Part shown: in pieces, positions 44,105-53,498 of the stretch
How positions within the stretch are numbered: the first letter of the stretch is position 1
Layout: every line of letters starts with the position of its first letter
Assembly: GCA_910579295.1 (NCBI GenBank)
Contig: CAJTTC010000003.1
Location: 62,001-126,000 of the forward strand
Direction: 5' to 3'
Length of the DNA: 64,000 nt
Source of the DNA: an uncultured Christensenella sp.
Lineage (GTDB): Bacteria > Bacillota_A > Clostridia > Christensenellales > Borkfalkiaceae
Position numbers and translations under genes: made by a program
The notes under the pieces: model-generated
What the model was told of the DNA's origin: nothing
What the model saw: the letters and a program-made list of their open reading frames with translations, nothing else
Databases searched by the model: none

Positions 44105-44226
44105 AATTACTCTCCTTTTACATTTTTCAGCGTTACTGTAATTTTATCACACTACGTCCCAAAACGCAAAGCATTTAGCAAGGAATATTTAATCCGTCCC
44201 GACTATGGCTTATCACTCATTCAAAC

Positions 44227-44258
44227 AAACGGCTCCCTCCGGGCGTAACGCGGGAGAG
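44227..44258 (-). terminator. Hairpin terminator after the HtrA-like gene
   Basis: GGCTC-CTCCCG pairs with CCGGAGGGAGCC on the minus strand; the T run is poor, so termination may be partial. Confidence 0.55.
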
Positions 44259-44275
44259 AGCCTACGGTATCGTAA

Positions 44276-45673
44276 TTACTTAATATCGCTTAAATCGGCT
44301 GAGCGAACGAAAAATTCCTCCGTTTCGTACGCCATGCCGCCACGCATATAACCGAGCTTAATGCTGTTGCCCACGCGTGCGCCGAGCAACAAATCGCTTA
44401 TCTGATATTGCCGCGAAATTTCCGTTTTAACGCCGTTGAGCGTAACGGAAACGAGCACGTCGCCCACCGCAATGCCGAGCGCGTCGGCTATGCTTCCTCT
44501 GTTAACCGCGGTAACAGACACGTCCTCGCGGATAACGCCGTTGCCCGTAGCCGCGTCGTAGACGTAGCGCGAATTGAGCGATTGCGAAGTAACTCCTATA
44601 AGCGCCTTTTTGGTGGCTTTTGCGCCGTTAGTCTGATTGTAGTATATAATACCGTCGGCGACGCCCGTGAGCGCCTTTGCGGGAATTGCATAATTCATAC
44701 TTGCAATCTCGGAATCGCCCGCGTTGTTCAGACCGATAAGCTCGCCGTTCATATTGAACAGTCCGCCGCCCGAACTGCCGTGCGTAATAGCCGTATCCGT
44801 CCTTATAGAGCGGTAAGCGCGCGTCGTTCCGTCGATATTGAGCGTTATATATTCGCTGTCAACGCTGACAATGCCCTCGGTTACGCTTATGCCGCCGTTA
44901 TCGGGGTTGCCAACCGCATAGGTGTTGTCGCCGACGTTGTAGTGCAGGTTTACGCTGACGGGCACAACGTCGGGGTTGACCTTTTTCACGTCCTCCGTCT
45001 TAGCCCTGATTACCGCGACGTCGTACTCCACCGAGCCGCCCACATATTCGCATACTATCGCGTAGTCGTCGGTTACGGAGTGCTCCAAGGTTGTTTCGTC
45101 CTGCACGGGCGAGGATTCGCTGCCGTAGAGATACGCCCAGATTTTTTCGGCGTAATTGCTGTAATTCGCCGCCGCTTTATCGTCGTATATAACGTGGAAG
45201 TTCGTCAGTAAATAGGTGTACTCGTCGTCCATCTTGTAAATAACGGAAGAGCCGCAGTAAGCCGTTTCGGCTGTCACGCGCCTGTAACCCTCGTACTTGG
45301 TTTCGTGGAAAACCGTATAGACCTTTAAGCAGGAGCGCAGGCAGGCGTTGAGCGCGTCGTTGGACTGCGTGTACACCGAGAGAAATTTTTCGCAGAACTG
45401 CTTATAAGTAAGCTCGTCGCCGTAAATGTCCTTATAGGTTTCGTAGACGTCCTCTACCGTAATTTGCTGAGCGTTAGCGCCGTCCTTGCCGTTGGTAACG
45501 GTAAAGCCCGAAGTAGAACCGTCGGAATAGGTTATGGTGTAGTAGTCCTCCAATCCGCTGCTGCCCGTCTTTTCGATGGACGTCACGCTGACCTTCATCA
45601 TAAAGCAACCCGAAAGCGCTCCCAATGACAGCGCGCCCGCCGCTATAGCCGATAAAATTACTCTTTTTCTCAT
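44276..45673 (-). CDS. HtrA-like trypsin/PDZ lipoprotein protease
   Basis: A 465-residue lipoprotein with lipobox LGALSGC (Cys 23). The trypsin-like triad is His in LLTNFHVIYD near 157, Asp in VEYDVAVIRAK near 216 and Ser in THGSSGGGLF near 299. A PDZ domain follows (about 370-460, GSIADALGIAVGDVLVSV). It should act outside the cell on misfolded or exported proteins. It has its own promoter with an 8-bp hairpin in the leader; gene symbol withheld because HtrA-type genes are many. Confidence 0.9.
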   Translation of the reverse strand: MRKRVILSAIAAGALSLGALSGCFMMKVSVTSIEKTGSSGLEDYYTITYSDGSTSGFTVTNGKDGANAQQITVEDVYETYKDIYGDELTYKQFCEKFLSVYTQSNDALNACLRSCLKVYTVFHETKYEGYRRVTAETAYCGSSVIYKMDDEYTYLLTNFHVIYDDKAAANYSNYAEKIWAYLYGSESSPVQDETTLEHSVTDDYAIVCEYVGGSVEYDVAVIRAKTEDVKKVNPDVVPVSVNLHYNVGDNTYAVGNPDNGGISVTEGIVSVDSEYITLNIDGTTRAYRSIRTDTAITHGSSGGGLFNMNGELIGLNNAGDSEIASMNYAIPAKALTGVADGIIYYNQTNGAKATKKALIGVTSQSLNSRYVYDAATGNGVIREDVSVTAVNRGSIADALGIAVGDVLVSVTLNGVKTEISRQYQISDLLLGARVGNSIKLGYMRGGMAYETEEFFVRSADLSDIK

Positions 45674-45685
45674 AGATTGCCCTCT

Positions 45686-45746
45686 CTCCGCCGCACGGCG
45701 GAGTATTTTATATTCTTATTATATTATGCCCGATTATAAAAGTCAA
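45686..45746 (-). promoter_or_regulatory. Promoter and leader hairpin of the HtrA-like gene
   Basis: On the minus strand TTGACT (45746-45741), 17-base spacer, TATAAT (45723-45718). A perfect 8-bp stem with 2-base loop (CTCCGCCG/CGGCGGAG, 45686-45703) follows immediately before the gagagaggg ribosome site. Confidence 0.75.
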
Positions 45747-45768
45747 AACAACACTGTGAATTTTTTGT

Positions 45769-45805
45769 AAAAAATAGCTGTCGGCAGTGTGAACCGCCGA
45801 CAGCC
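45769..45805 (-). terminator. Terminator of the membrane pyrophosphatase gene
   Basis: On the minus strand GCTGTCGGC pairs with GCCGACAGC around GGTTCACACT, then TATTTTTT. Confidence 0.88.
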
Positions 45806-45825
45806 GTGTAAACGTTTTCCTATTA

Positions 45826-48066
45826 TCAGACGATATGCAATGCGTCGAACAGGTTGTATTTATTGAACAGCACTACCATTACGAGGGATATCGTCGACAT
45901 AATTTTAATGAGAATGTCGAGCGACGGTCCTACCGTATCCTTTAACGGATCGCCCACCGTATCTCCAACGACAGCCGCGTCGTGCACTGCGTCATAGCCC
46001 TCTTCGCCCTTCTTAACGCCTTCGACGCCGCCGCTCTCTATATACTTCTTGGCATTATCCCACGCGCCGCCCGCGTTGCCCGTGTAGATTGCGAGCATAA
46101 TCGCCGAGATGATTGCGCCGACAAGCAAGCCGCCCACGAACTCAGGTCCGAAAACGAAGCCCGAAACAACGGGAATGGCTATTGCGACAAGGCAGGGAAT
46201 ACGCATTTCTTTTATAGAGCCCTGCGAAGAAATCTTTATGCAGTTTTCGTAATCGGGCTTAGCCTCGCCTTCGAGAATGCCGGGGATTTCCTTGAACTGA
46301 CGGCGAACCTCTTCAACCATTCTTCTCGCCGCCTTGGCAACCGCCTGTATGAGCATACCCGAGAACATAAAGGGTATTGCCGCTCCGACAAGCGCGCCGA
46401 CAAGCGTGAGGGGGTCTACCACGTTGAGAGAAATCATATTGATTACGCCCTTTATGATATCTTCGCCCCTGAAAGCGTAGATATACGAGCACAACAGCGA
46501 AAGCGTTGCGAACGAAGCCGAGCCGATTGCAAAGCCCTTACCGATTGCCGCGGTAGTGTTGCCCACGGCGTCGAGCTGGTCGGTAATTTCACGCACTTCG
46601 GGTTCGAGGAAGGACATTTCGGCTATGCCGCCCGCGTTGTCGGATATAGGTCCGTACGTATCGACCGAAACGGTTGCCGCAACGAACGACAGCATTCCGA
46701 TTGCCGCACACGCAACTCCGTACATACCCGCAACCGCATAAGAGCCGTAGATTGCAACGCCGAGCACTATGACGGGAAGCATACAGCTTATCATACCCGT
46801 TGCCATACCCTCGGTAATGGTGAGCGCCGCTCCCTCCTTGGAGGATTTAGCTATACCCTTAGTCGGCTTGTAGTCGTAGCTTGTGTAATGTTCGGAGATA
46901 ATGCCGATAATTATGCCCGCCGCAATGCCGAGCACCGCCGCAATCCAGGGCGAGAAGTTGCCCGCCTTGAAGCCGAGCACTTGCTTTAACACTTCGGCGT
47001 CGTGTCCCTTGAACAGGAAGAAGCTTAAAAGGAAACAGCCTATGACTGATATGCCCGCCGATATCCACGTGGCAAGATTTAACTGCATATGCACGTTGGT
47101 GTTCTTCTTCAACGGAACGAGCAACAGATAGAAGATACCGACTACGCAGCCGATAAGTCCTACGCCCGCAAAAATCATCGGGAAGAGCAGCATAGCCTTT
47201 AACAGCGCTTCCGATACAATTAAGCCGTTAGCTATATTTGTTAGCGACTGATGCGCGTATATTTCACAGCCTAAAATTACGCCCGAGAGCATTGCTCCGA
47301 CAAAGCTTTCCAGAAGGTCGCTGCCCAATCCTGCGACGTCGCCTACGTTGTCGCCTACGTTATCGGCGATTGTAGCGGGGTTGCGGGGGTCGTCCTCGGG
47401 AATGTGCGCCTCCGTCTTGCCGACGAGGTCAGCGCCCATATCCGCCGCTTTGGTGTATATGCCGCCGCCCACGCGGTTGAAGAGCGCGATAATCGAACAG
47501 CCGAGAGCATAGCCCGAAAGCGTCATTGTAAAGCCCGCGTCGAGCTTCGTCCAGTTGGTCCAGATAGGTTTTGTGTTTCCGAGAACGTCGTCAATCTGAT
47601 GACAGGCGATACCGAAAATCACGTAAATGAGAAGCGCGCCGAGAAGCGCAAAGCCCGCTACGCAAAGCCCCATAACCGAGCCGCCCTTGAAGGCAACCTT
47701 TAAGGTTTTACCCGTATCGCGCGTTTCGTTTGCCGCATTGGTAACGCGCACGTTGGCGTAAGTAGCTATCTTCATTCCGACAAAGCCCGCGCCCGCGCTC
47801 ATCAAAGCGCCTATTATAAACGCCAGACCCGTCTGCCAGCTAACGAAAATTATTAGCAGAGCCGCAACTATCGAACCGATAACGGAAACGATTTTATACT
47901 CGTACTTAATGAATGCACCCGCGCCGACGCGTATAGCGCTTGCGATTTCCTGCATTCTTTCAGTTCCCTCTTTCAACTTTTTCGTCGTGAAATAGTTGAG
48001 AGCCGCGCAGGCGCACGCCAAAATAACGGCGGCGGCTACAATGATTAAGAGCAATTCAACAGCCAT
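45826..48066 (-). CDS. hppA: Membrane-bound ion-pumping pyrophosphatase, K+-dependent type
   Basis: A 746-residue, 16-TM pump coupling pyrophosphate hydrolysis to Na+ or H+ export. The ATG at 48066 (MAVELLLIIV) is chosen for the ggag six bases upstream; the longer start at 48078 has no usable spacing. DMGADLVGKTEAHIPEDDPR and NPATIADNVGDNVGDVAG are the substrate-binding loops. GNTTAAIGKGF carries the alanine typical of K+-dependent enzymes. It stands alone, with its own promoter and terminator. Confidence 0.93.
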   Translation of the reverse strand: MAVELLLIIVAAAVILACACAALNYFTTKKLKEGTERMQEIASAIRVGAGAFIKYEYKIVSVIGSIVAALLIIFVSWQTGLAFIIGALMSAGAGFVGMKIATYANVRVTNAANETRDTGKTLKVAFKGGSVMGLCVAGFALLGALLIYVIFGIACHQIDDVLGNTKPIWTNWTKLDAGFTMTLSGYALGCSIIALFNRVGGGIYTKAADMGADLVGKTEAHIPEDDPRNPATIADNVGDNVGDVAGLGSDLLESFVGAMLSGVILGCEIYAHQSLTNIANGLIVSEALLKAMLLFPMIFAGVGLIGCVVGIFYLLLVPLKKNTNVHMQLNLATWISAGISVIGCFLLSFFLFKGHDAEVLKQVLGFKAGNFSPWIAAVLGIAAGIIIGIISEHYTSYDYKPTKGIAKSSKEGAALTITEGMATGMISCMLPVIVLGVAIYGSYAVAGMYGVACAAIGMLSFVAATVSVDTYGPISDNAGGIAEMSFLEPEVREITDQLDAVGNTTAAIGKGFAIGSASFATLSLLCSYIYAFRGEDIIKGVINMISLNVVDPLTLVGALVGAAIPFMFSGMLIQAVAKAARRMVEEVRRQFKEIPGILEGEAKPDYENCIKISSQGSIKEMRIPCLVAIAIPVVSGFVFGPEFVGGLLVGAIISAIMLAIYTGNAGGAWDNAKKYIESGGVEGVKKGEEGYDAVHDAAVVGDTVGDPLKDTVGPSLDILIKIMSTISLVMVVLFNKYNLFDALHIV

Positions 48067-48125
48067 TTTTTTCTCCATTCCCCCCTTAACGTGGAATTTG
48101 CGAAACGTTATCGCATTGTGCAAAA

Positions 48126-48154
48126 ATATTACCACAAACCGAGGTAAAATGCAA
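48126..48154 (-). promoter_or_regulatory. Promoter of hppA
   Basis: On the minus strand TTGCAT (48154-48149), 17-base spacer, TAATAT (48131-48126). Confidence 0.75.
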
Positions 48155-48189
48155 TACTAATTTAAATAATTTTTTTCATTTAAATTTCA

Positions 48190-48245
48190 TAATTACCCTC
48201 GGCTTCCCCCGTCCTAAGGCGGAGGCTCTGCGCAAGCGGCGACGT
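48190..48245. repeat. Dispersed GC-rich hairpin repeat (second locus)
   Basis: GGCTTCCCCC, then TAAGGCGGAGGCTCTGCGCA and GCGGCG match the elements at 19197-19245 and 63283-63325. It runs straight into a gene remnant. Confidence 0.7.
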
Positions 48246-48339
48246 CGTTAAGGGAGCAAAGACGGTTGTAGAGGCGGTTGAGCAATCTAAACGCGTAGCG
48301 TACGCTATGCACGAATATTTGCAGAAGCTTTATAATTAA
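48238..48339 (+). pseudogene. 3' remnant of a GltD/PreT-type FAD oxidoreductase
   Basis: In frame from 48238 the peptide GDVVKGAKTVVEAVEQSKRV, continuing AYAMHEYLQKLYN, ends at 48339. It is the C-terminal NAD/FAD-binding helix of glutamate synthase small subunit-like or dihydropyrimidine dehydrogenase subunit PreT-like flavoproteins, which normally read GGDVVxGAxTVVxAV. Nothing upstream is homologous, so the gene is almost entirely deleted, the break lying at the dispersed repeat. Confidence 0.6.
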
Positions 48340-48573
48340 TTTACGGGCAGATTGATTTTTTAAACTTTTCCGCTTTGCCATTTGCGTAACCCGCATAGAC
48401 GCTCATTGCCGCTTACTCCTTTACGCAAAGATAAAGAATCCATTATTATTTAATAATAGAAAAACACGCTTACTGTAATTCCCATAGGGAATAAACGGTA
48501 AGCCGCAGGATGTAGAGATTAAGGCGTAGCGTGAAGCCACGCCTTTTCTCTTGTCTTGGTTTAGTTGCTTGTG

Positions 48574-50221
48574 TTAATCTTCGTCATCATCAAAGAACGT
48601 CGGAACGATTGTGCCCACGAAATTATAGACTATTTCAACGGTCTGTCTGTAATGCCCGTTTACTTGCGTTTTCTCGTGGACGATTACCTTGTCGATAAAC
48701 GAGCGCAGAATTTCGGGCGTGAGCTCTTCAAAATTGCTGTACTTGTAGATGAGCATCATAAAATCGAGTATCTTATCATCTTGCGCTTTTGCTTTCTCTA
48801 TTTCAGCTTTCAAAGTCTTAACCCGCTCTTTCAGCGTGGCTTGCTCGGCTTCGTATGTATCGCTCATTTTCAAATACCGTTCTTCCGAGATTTTACCCGT
48901 AACCTTATCTTCGTATAGGCTCTCTATAATCTTGTCGAGCTTGTCAATGCGTTCTTCCGAAGTTTCTATTTCGCGTAGGTTCTCTTTGAGTTCCTTTTTC
49001 GTTTTCGCTTCGGCGTCCTTGCGTAAGGTCTGTAAAAATTCTTCGTTGTGGTTCTTGGCAAAGTGAATTGTACGCTTCAAATCGTCTTGTATAATTGTCG
49101 TTACCGCTTTCACGGTTATTTGGTGTGAACCACAAATGCGCTTCTTCTGCTTACGGTAAGTAGAACAGTTAAAGTATTCCGTTTGTTTCATAGTGGTACA
49201 CCTGCAAAGATACATTTTCTTTCCGCAGTCCGCGCAGTACAGCATTCCCGAAAGCGGACTCATTTCGTCCATATCGGTAGGACGGCGTTTATTCTCGCGT
49301 ATCTTCTGAACGGTATCGAAAGTCTGCTTGTCTATGATCGCTTCCTGCGTGTTCTCGAAAATTACCCAATCTTCTCTCGGCACATCAATACGCCGTTTCG
49401 ATTTGTACGACTTCTTGAAGCTCTTGAAGTTCACGGTACAGCCTGTGTATTCCAAGTTTTCAAGAATGCCCGACACCGTTTGTTGCGACCATATTTCCGA
49501 GCTTTCTCGTATTTTCAAAGACGTGGGTAGCCGTGATTATGGAAGTAGACGACGGGCGTTTCAACTTTTCGTTCAGTAAGTATCCGTGCTATCTGTGTCG
49601 GACCGTAACCTTGAATACAGAGTTTGAAAATCTCTCTTACGACTTCCGCGCCTTTCTCGTCTATAATCCATTTTTCTTTATCTTCGGGGTCTTTCATATA
49701 GCCGAGCGGCGGTATTGTCGTAACGTGTTTGCCCGAATTGCCTTTGGCTCGAACAACTGCTTTGATTTTCTTACTGCAATCTTTGGCGTACATCTCGTTG
49801 AGTATGTTTTTGAACGGTGTAATATCGTCGTCGGGATTGGTTTCGCTGTCCACTTGGTCGTAGATTGCTATAAACCTAACGTCGGCTTCGGCAAGATAAT
49901 ATTTCGTGTAGTATGATCTCTGCCGAATCTCGACATATCCTTGACGATAACGGTAGCTATTTTACCGTTGTCCACGTCGTCCATCATACGCTTGAAGTCG
50001 GGGCGGTCAAAGTTGCTTCCCGAATATCCGTCGTCCACGTAAAACTTTACGTTTCTCAAACGGTTTTCGTCCGCATACTTTTGTAACAGCATTTTCTGAT
50101 TACGGATACTGTTGGAATCGCCGTCCAAATCGTCGTCGCAGGACAGTCTGCAATAGCAAGCCGTCCATTGTTCTTCTGCACTTTTTACTTTCTTATATTT
50201 AATTGTCGGTTGCAAATTCAT
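48574..50221 (-). pseudogene. Large serine recombinase with two frameshifts (TnpX/TndX-like)
   Basis: Three open pieces in different frames join into one protein of about 540 residues: 50221-49868, 49853-49515 and 49518-48574. The catalytic CYCRLSCDDDLDGDS (Ser near residue 26) and VKDMSRFGRD lie in the first, DVRFIAIYDQVDS onward in the second, and the zinc-ribbon CADCGKKMYLCRC plus coiled coil and C-terminus in the third. The first break (near 49912) fits a small deletion after SRFGRD; the second (near 49527) fits one missing C in CCC before ACGTCT. No active recombinase can be made as read. Confidence 0.85.
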
Positions 50222-50500
50222 TGTTTATTACCTCCCGAATTGCAACTTCCAAGCGATTGCTTATGAGATAACCGAACGGACGGTTTCAATGCTTCGTCGA
50301 TATTCCGTTCGATTAGTCTTTTTGTAATGTCGAACGCCGTAGCGTCGGCGTTTGACTTTTCACGGGATATAACGGTATAGACCGTGTTCCCGATAACTTT
50401 TTCACGGCTTCTTACAAATGCGCCGTTATCTTGTTCGTAGTAGTAAGACAGTATATCTGCCTTAGGTGTGGTTGCTTTGTTCTTATTTATAATGGTACAA
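50218..50500 (-). CDS. TnpW-like ORF upstream of the recombinase
   Basis: A frame without ATG ending in TGA (50220-50218) that overlaps the recombinase ATG by ATGA. Its conserved-looking part reads VIGNTVYTVISREKSNADAT and FDITKRLIERNIDEA, which matches TnpW-type transposon proteins that sit upstream of the recombinase in this group. The start is not defined (a remnant is possible). Role unknown. Confidence 0.5.
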
Positions 50501-50534
50501 ATATCCCTGCAACGGTTTAAGGCCTTCTAACGCT

Positions 50535-51218
50535 TTATCTCTCGTTGCAACGGCTGTTTGTGTTAAAGCTGTCCTGCAAATTGCCGTAGGATAACTGCCC
50601 GCCGCGCTCGCCCCAAAAGTCCAAACTACACAGTTTCGGCTGTTCCAACGGAACGTACTCATAAACGCTTTTGCTGTGTTCGTCTTTCTTCTGAATAGGC
50701 GAGCCTTTTTCGTTCCGCAATACTTTTCCGTCCGAGCCTTTCTCATAGACTTTCTTCTTGGCGGTGTCAACGATTGGTATGTAGTAGAGCTGTAAATGCG
50801 GTGTCTTTTCGTCCACGTGGATAACAGCCGACAGTATATTTTTGTCCGTTCCCTTATAACCGATTTCCCGTAATGCAAACTCATAGCAACGGTTAAAAAA
50901 CTCCATTACCGCATACGGCCTTTCTTCGCCTTTCTTCCAACCGAGCCGCTCGAAAAACGCTGTATCCGAAGTAATAATCATACCTTCAAAAGCAACTGAC
51001 TTTTTCTTCTCGCGGAAGGTCGCGTTTAACTCTTTCATTGTCTTTTTCCATTGAGCGGTAAGACCGCCTTCCGACCTTTTGAAATACAGATTGAGCGGTA
51101 TGCGTTCGCTGTCTATATCTTCGTTGCGGTGGTGCTTGCTCGTGCGTTCCGTTTCGCCGCCGATTTTGCCTAAACTGCCTTTTGTAAACTGTTCTATTCT
51201 GACTACCTGATAGCTTAT
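50535..51218 (-). pseudogene. MobV/Pre family relaxase, truncated, start codon ATA
   Basis: A 227-residue N-terminal relaxase domain: SYQVVRIEQFTKGSLGKIGG at the start, HVDEKTPHLQLYYIPI (HxDExTPH metal motif) in the middle and WGERGGQLSYGNLQDSF before the frame ends in unrelated residues. aaggagg lies nine bases before ATA AGC TAT, where other MobV genes have ATG AGC TAT, so the start codon is mutated. About 200 C-terminal residues are missing. It would nick at oriT if intact. Confidence 0.75.
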
Positions 51219-51401
51219 AATTTTGTTCCTCCTTAATAATTGCCCCCTGCAAGGGCGAACTTGGCTACTTGTAGCCTAGTGAGATATGAATATACTCCGC
51301 ATATCCCGTTTTGTCCGTCCGAGCGGTAGTGTTCGATTTTGCCGTTTCTTGTGCTTTTGCTTTCCATTTGCTTGCCGATTAAGGCGGTCTGATTTGAGAA
51401 A

Positions 51402-51431
51402 CAAATTTGCTTGCTTGCAAGGGCAAATTTG
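51402..51431. other. Candidate oriT inverted repeat upstream of the relaxase
   Basis: CAAATTTGC (51402-51410) and GCAAATTTG (51423-51431) are perfect 9-bp arms around a 12-base loop containing the palindrome CTTGCAAG. It lies 185 bp upstream of the relaxase, where MobV oriT sites occur. A second 7-bp hairpin (CGTGCGC/GCGCACG, 51476-51492) follows. The nicking sequence is not identified. Bases 51493-52006 show no gene. Confidence 0.4.
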
Positions 51432-52006
51432 CGGCGAAAACAAAAAGCGTGTAGTTTTTTAGCTTGCTATAAAACCGTGCGCAAAGCGCACGCCCACGCG
51501 GTTTACTGTGTGGGAATATGCTTTTTATTGTCATAAAATAACCTCCGTTTGAGAACAATTAATATCTTCGTCCACGCAAGAAAGAGCGGGATAGATACCG
51601 TAAAAAGGCGCGAAAAAAGCCGCTGAACGCTTAACGCATCACCGACTTCTAACCGTATTTAGCAATATGAATTTGCTCTATGGTGGTTAGCCATTCTATT
51701 AAGTTAGAGAGTTGGTTTAAGTGCCGTTTCCAGAAAAAATTGCACACTTATAAAAGCCTATCAGCTCACGTCGTAAGCGAAGCCTCGGTACGACACGGCA
51801 AACTTGCGCCTTATGCCACACGCTTAAAAGCGGTGGCAACTTTGCGCCGTTGCCGTTCCTCTTCCCAAAAAGTTCTTCGATACTTTTCGGGAACCCTAAA
51901 AGCGTACACTTAAAATACCTACGCTCTATCCGTAAGCTAAGGCACGGGCGGCTATACTGCCCAAACCTTCCGCGCTCTATGAGCATTTGCCCACCGCAGA
52001 GTTGGC

Positions 52007-52043
52007 AAAAAGTCGAGATTCCGAAAGGAGTCCCGACTTTTTG
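52007..52043. terminator. Hairpin terminator-like element
   Basis: AAAAAGTCG and CGACTTTTT arms enclose TTCC-GAAA-GGA; it is symmetrical enough to act in either direction. Which gene it ends is unclear; the Sel1 gene ends 185 bases away. Confidence 0.6.
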
Positions 52044-52228
52044 TTTTCATTGATTTTTAATTTCAAAACCTTTCCTTGTGTGAATAGTGCCGCTCTAGTG
52101 TTATTTTAATCCATAACTATGTGCCACCGCTGTATTGCGGCTTTATTTGATATTTGCGAACAGAACAGTAGTGTCCGAAATATAAAAGGGAACAGGGAGA
52201 AATATGCGCTATATTCCTTTAATTCGGC

Positions 52229-53413
52229 TTACATATATCTTTTGAATTTTCTTTTTTTCAATTTCTTTATTGCATCTTCATTGCCTTCCGTGGCGGCGGC
52301 TTTATAGTATTTCACGGCTTCGTCAAGATCTTCTTCGACACCAATACCGTTTTCGTAAAATTCGCCGAGCGAATACATTGCGTCGTCGTTGCCTTGTTTT
52401 GCGGCACGAGTCAGATATTCGATAGCCTTGTCGGCATCTTCTTCAACGCCGTCGCCGCAACCGTAACAAACGCCTATTCTGAATTGGCATCTGTCGCAGC
52501 CCGCGTTTGCTCCGGCGAGAAAATATTTCGCGGCTTCCTCGTCGCTTTGTTTAACGCCGTAGCCGTAAGAGTAGCAGATGCCGAGATTATAAAGCGCGTC
52601 CGTACTGCCGAGTTGGGCGCCCGCACGATACATCATAATTGCCACATTCATATTCTCTTCTACGCCTTCGCCGTACTGATAGCAATAACCCATATTGGTG
52701 AAAGCCTGAAAATATTTTTGTTCCATAGACTTCTGATACCACTTAACGGCTTCTTGAAGATTGCGTTCCACACCGTCGCCGTACTGATAGCAATAGCCGA
52801 CGTAACACATGGCTTTGCCGTGATTTTTTTCGGCGGCTTTTTTATACCAGTTGAACGATTCTTTAGCGTCGCGGCTGACGCCGTAACCGTTTTCGTAAAA
52901 AATACCAATCTCGAACAAAGCGTCGGCATTCCCTTGTTCGGCGGACAGCTTCATCCATTTGAGAGCTTCCGAGAAATCTCGCTTTACGGCAATTCCATCC
53001 TTATAGCAATTACCTACGTTCAGTTGCCCGATATCATTGCCTTGGTCTGCCGATTTTTTATACCACTCGAAGGCGGCATTTTCGTCTTTTTCAACGCCTA
53101 TCCCGTTTTCGTAAAAAGTACCAATATTATTTTGCGCGGAAGCATAATTCTTTTTTGCGGCGGATAGGGTATGCTTGAATGCTTCCGTCTTATCTTCGTC
53201 AACTCCGCGCCCGTAGAGATAGCACAAGCCCAAATTGAACTCGGCTTCAGCATTGCCTTGCTTTGCCGCGCTTTTAAGCAGCCCGACGCCTTCGTCTGCG
53301 TTTTCGTCTATCTCCGTACCATCGTAATCGATACGCAATAAGATTTTACCTAACGCACACTGTGCTTCCGCGTTGCCGTTTTCGGCATCGGTTTTTAATT
53401 TTTCGATATCCAT
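52229..53413 (-). CDS. Sel1-repeat protein
   Basis: A 394-residue protein built almost entirely of about ten Sel1-like (TPR-related) repeats of 36 residues, each with the AxxxLGxxYxxGxGVxxDxxxAxxWYxxAAxQG pattern, for example ALFEIGIFYENGYGVSRD near 167. It has no signal peptide, so it should act in the cytosol as a protein-protein scaffold. It is directly upstream of the XRE gene on the same strand but not overlapping (about 85 bases). Partner unknown; the neighbour's SPFH operon is a candidate. Confidence 0.93.
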   Translation of the reverse strand: MDIEKLKTDAENGNAEAQCALGKILLRIDYDGTEIDENADEGVGLLKSAAKQGNAEAEFNLGLCYLYGRGVDEDKTEAFKHTLSAAKKNYASAQNNIGTFYENGIGVEKDENAAFEWYKKSADQGNDIGQLNVGNCYKDGIAVKRDFSEALKWMKLSAEQGNADALFEIGIFYENGYGVSRDAKESFNWYKKAAEKNHGKAMCYVGYCYQYGDGVERNLQEAVKWYQKSMEQKYFQAFTNMGYCYQYGEGVEENMNVAIMMYRAGAQLGSTDALYNLGICYSYGYGVKQSDEEAAKYFLAGANAGCDRCQFRIGVCYGCGDGVEEDADKAIEYLTRAAKQGNDDAMYSLGEFYENGIGVEEDLDEAVKYYKAAATEGNEDAIKKLKKRKFKRYM

Positions 53414-53498
53414 TTTTGACTCCTTACTAATTATTTATTCTAAATTATAGCACTGAGAATAATAAAAAGCAAATAACTTCACACCCGATTAATAACGT

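Larger units (their letters stand above)
48574..51431 (-). mobile_element. Decayed Tn4451-like mobilizable element remnant
   Basis: On one strand lie, in transcription order, a MobV-type relaxase fragment, a TnpW-like ORF and a large serine recombinase; a candidate oriT lies upstream of the relaxase. This order is typical of mobilizable elements of the Tn4451 group in Clostridia. Every gene is damaged: two frameshifts in the recombinase, and a lost start and C-terminus in the relaxase. No cargo gene is clearly within it. Confidence 0.65.

Noticed and set aside
44105..44275. T-box leader for trpS
   Set aside because: No T-box sequence (AGGGTGGNACCGCG-like) and the space is only 171 bases, part of which is another gene's terminator.
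44408..45211. 267-codon plus-strand frame opposite the HtrA-like gene
   Set aside because: Antisense to a protease with its triad intact.
45982..46989. 335-codon plus-strand frame opposite hppA
   Set aside because: Antisense to a full-length conserved membrane pump; composition is that of a mirror frame.
50483..50884. Minus-strand frame ending LKPLQGYLYHYK
   Set aside because: Most of it is an out-of-frame reading of the relaxase. Only its last 25 codons lie beyond the relaxase frame, too short to name.
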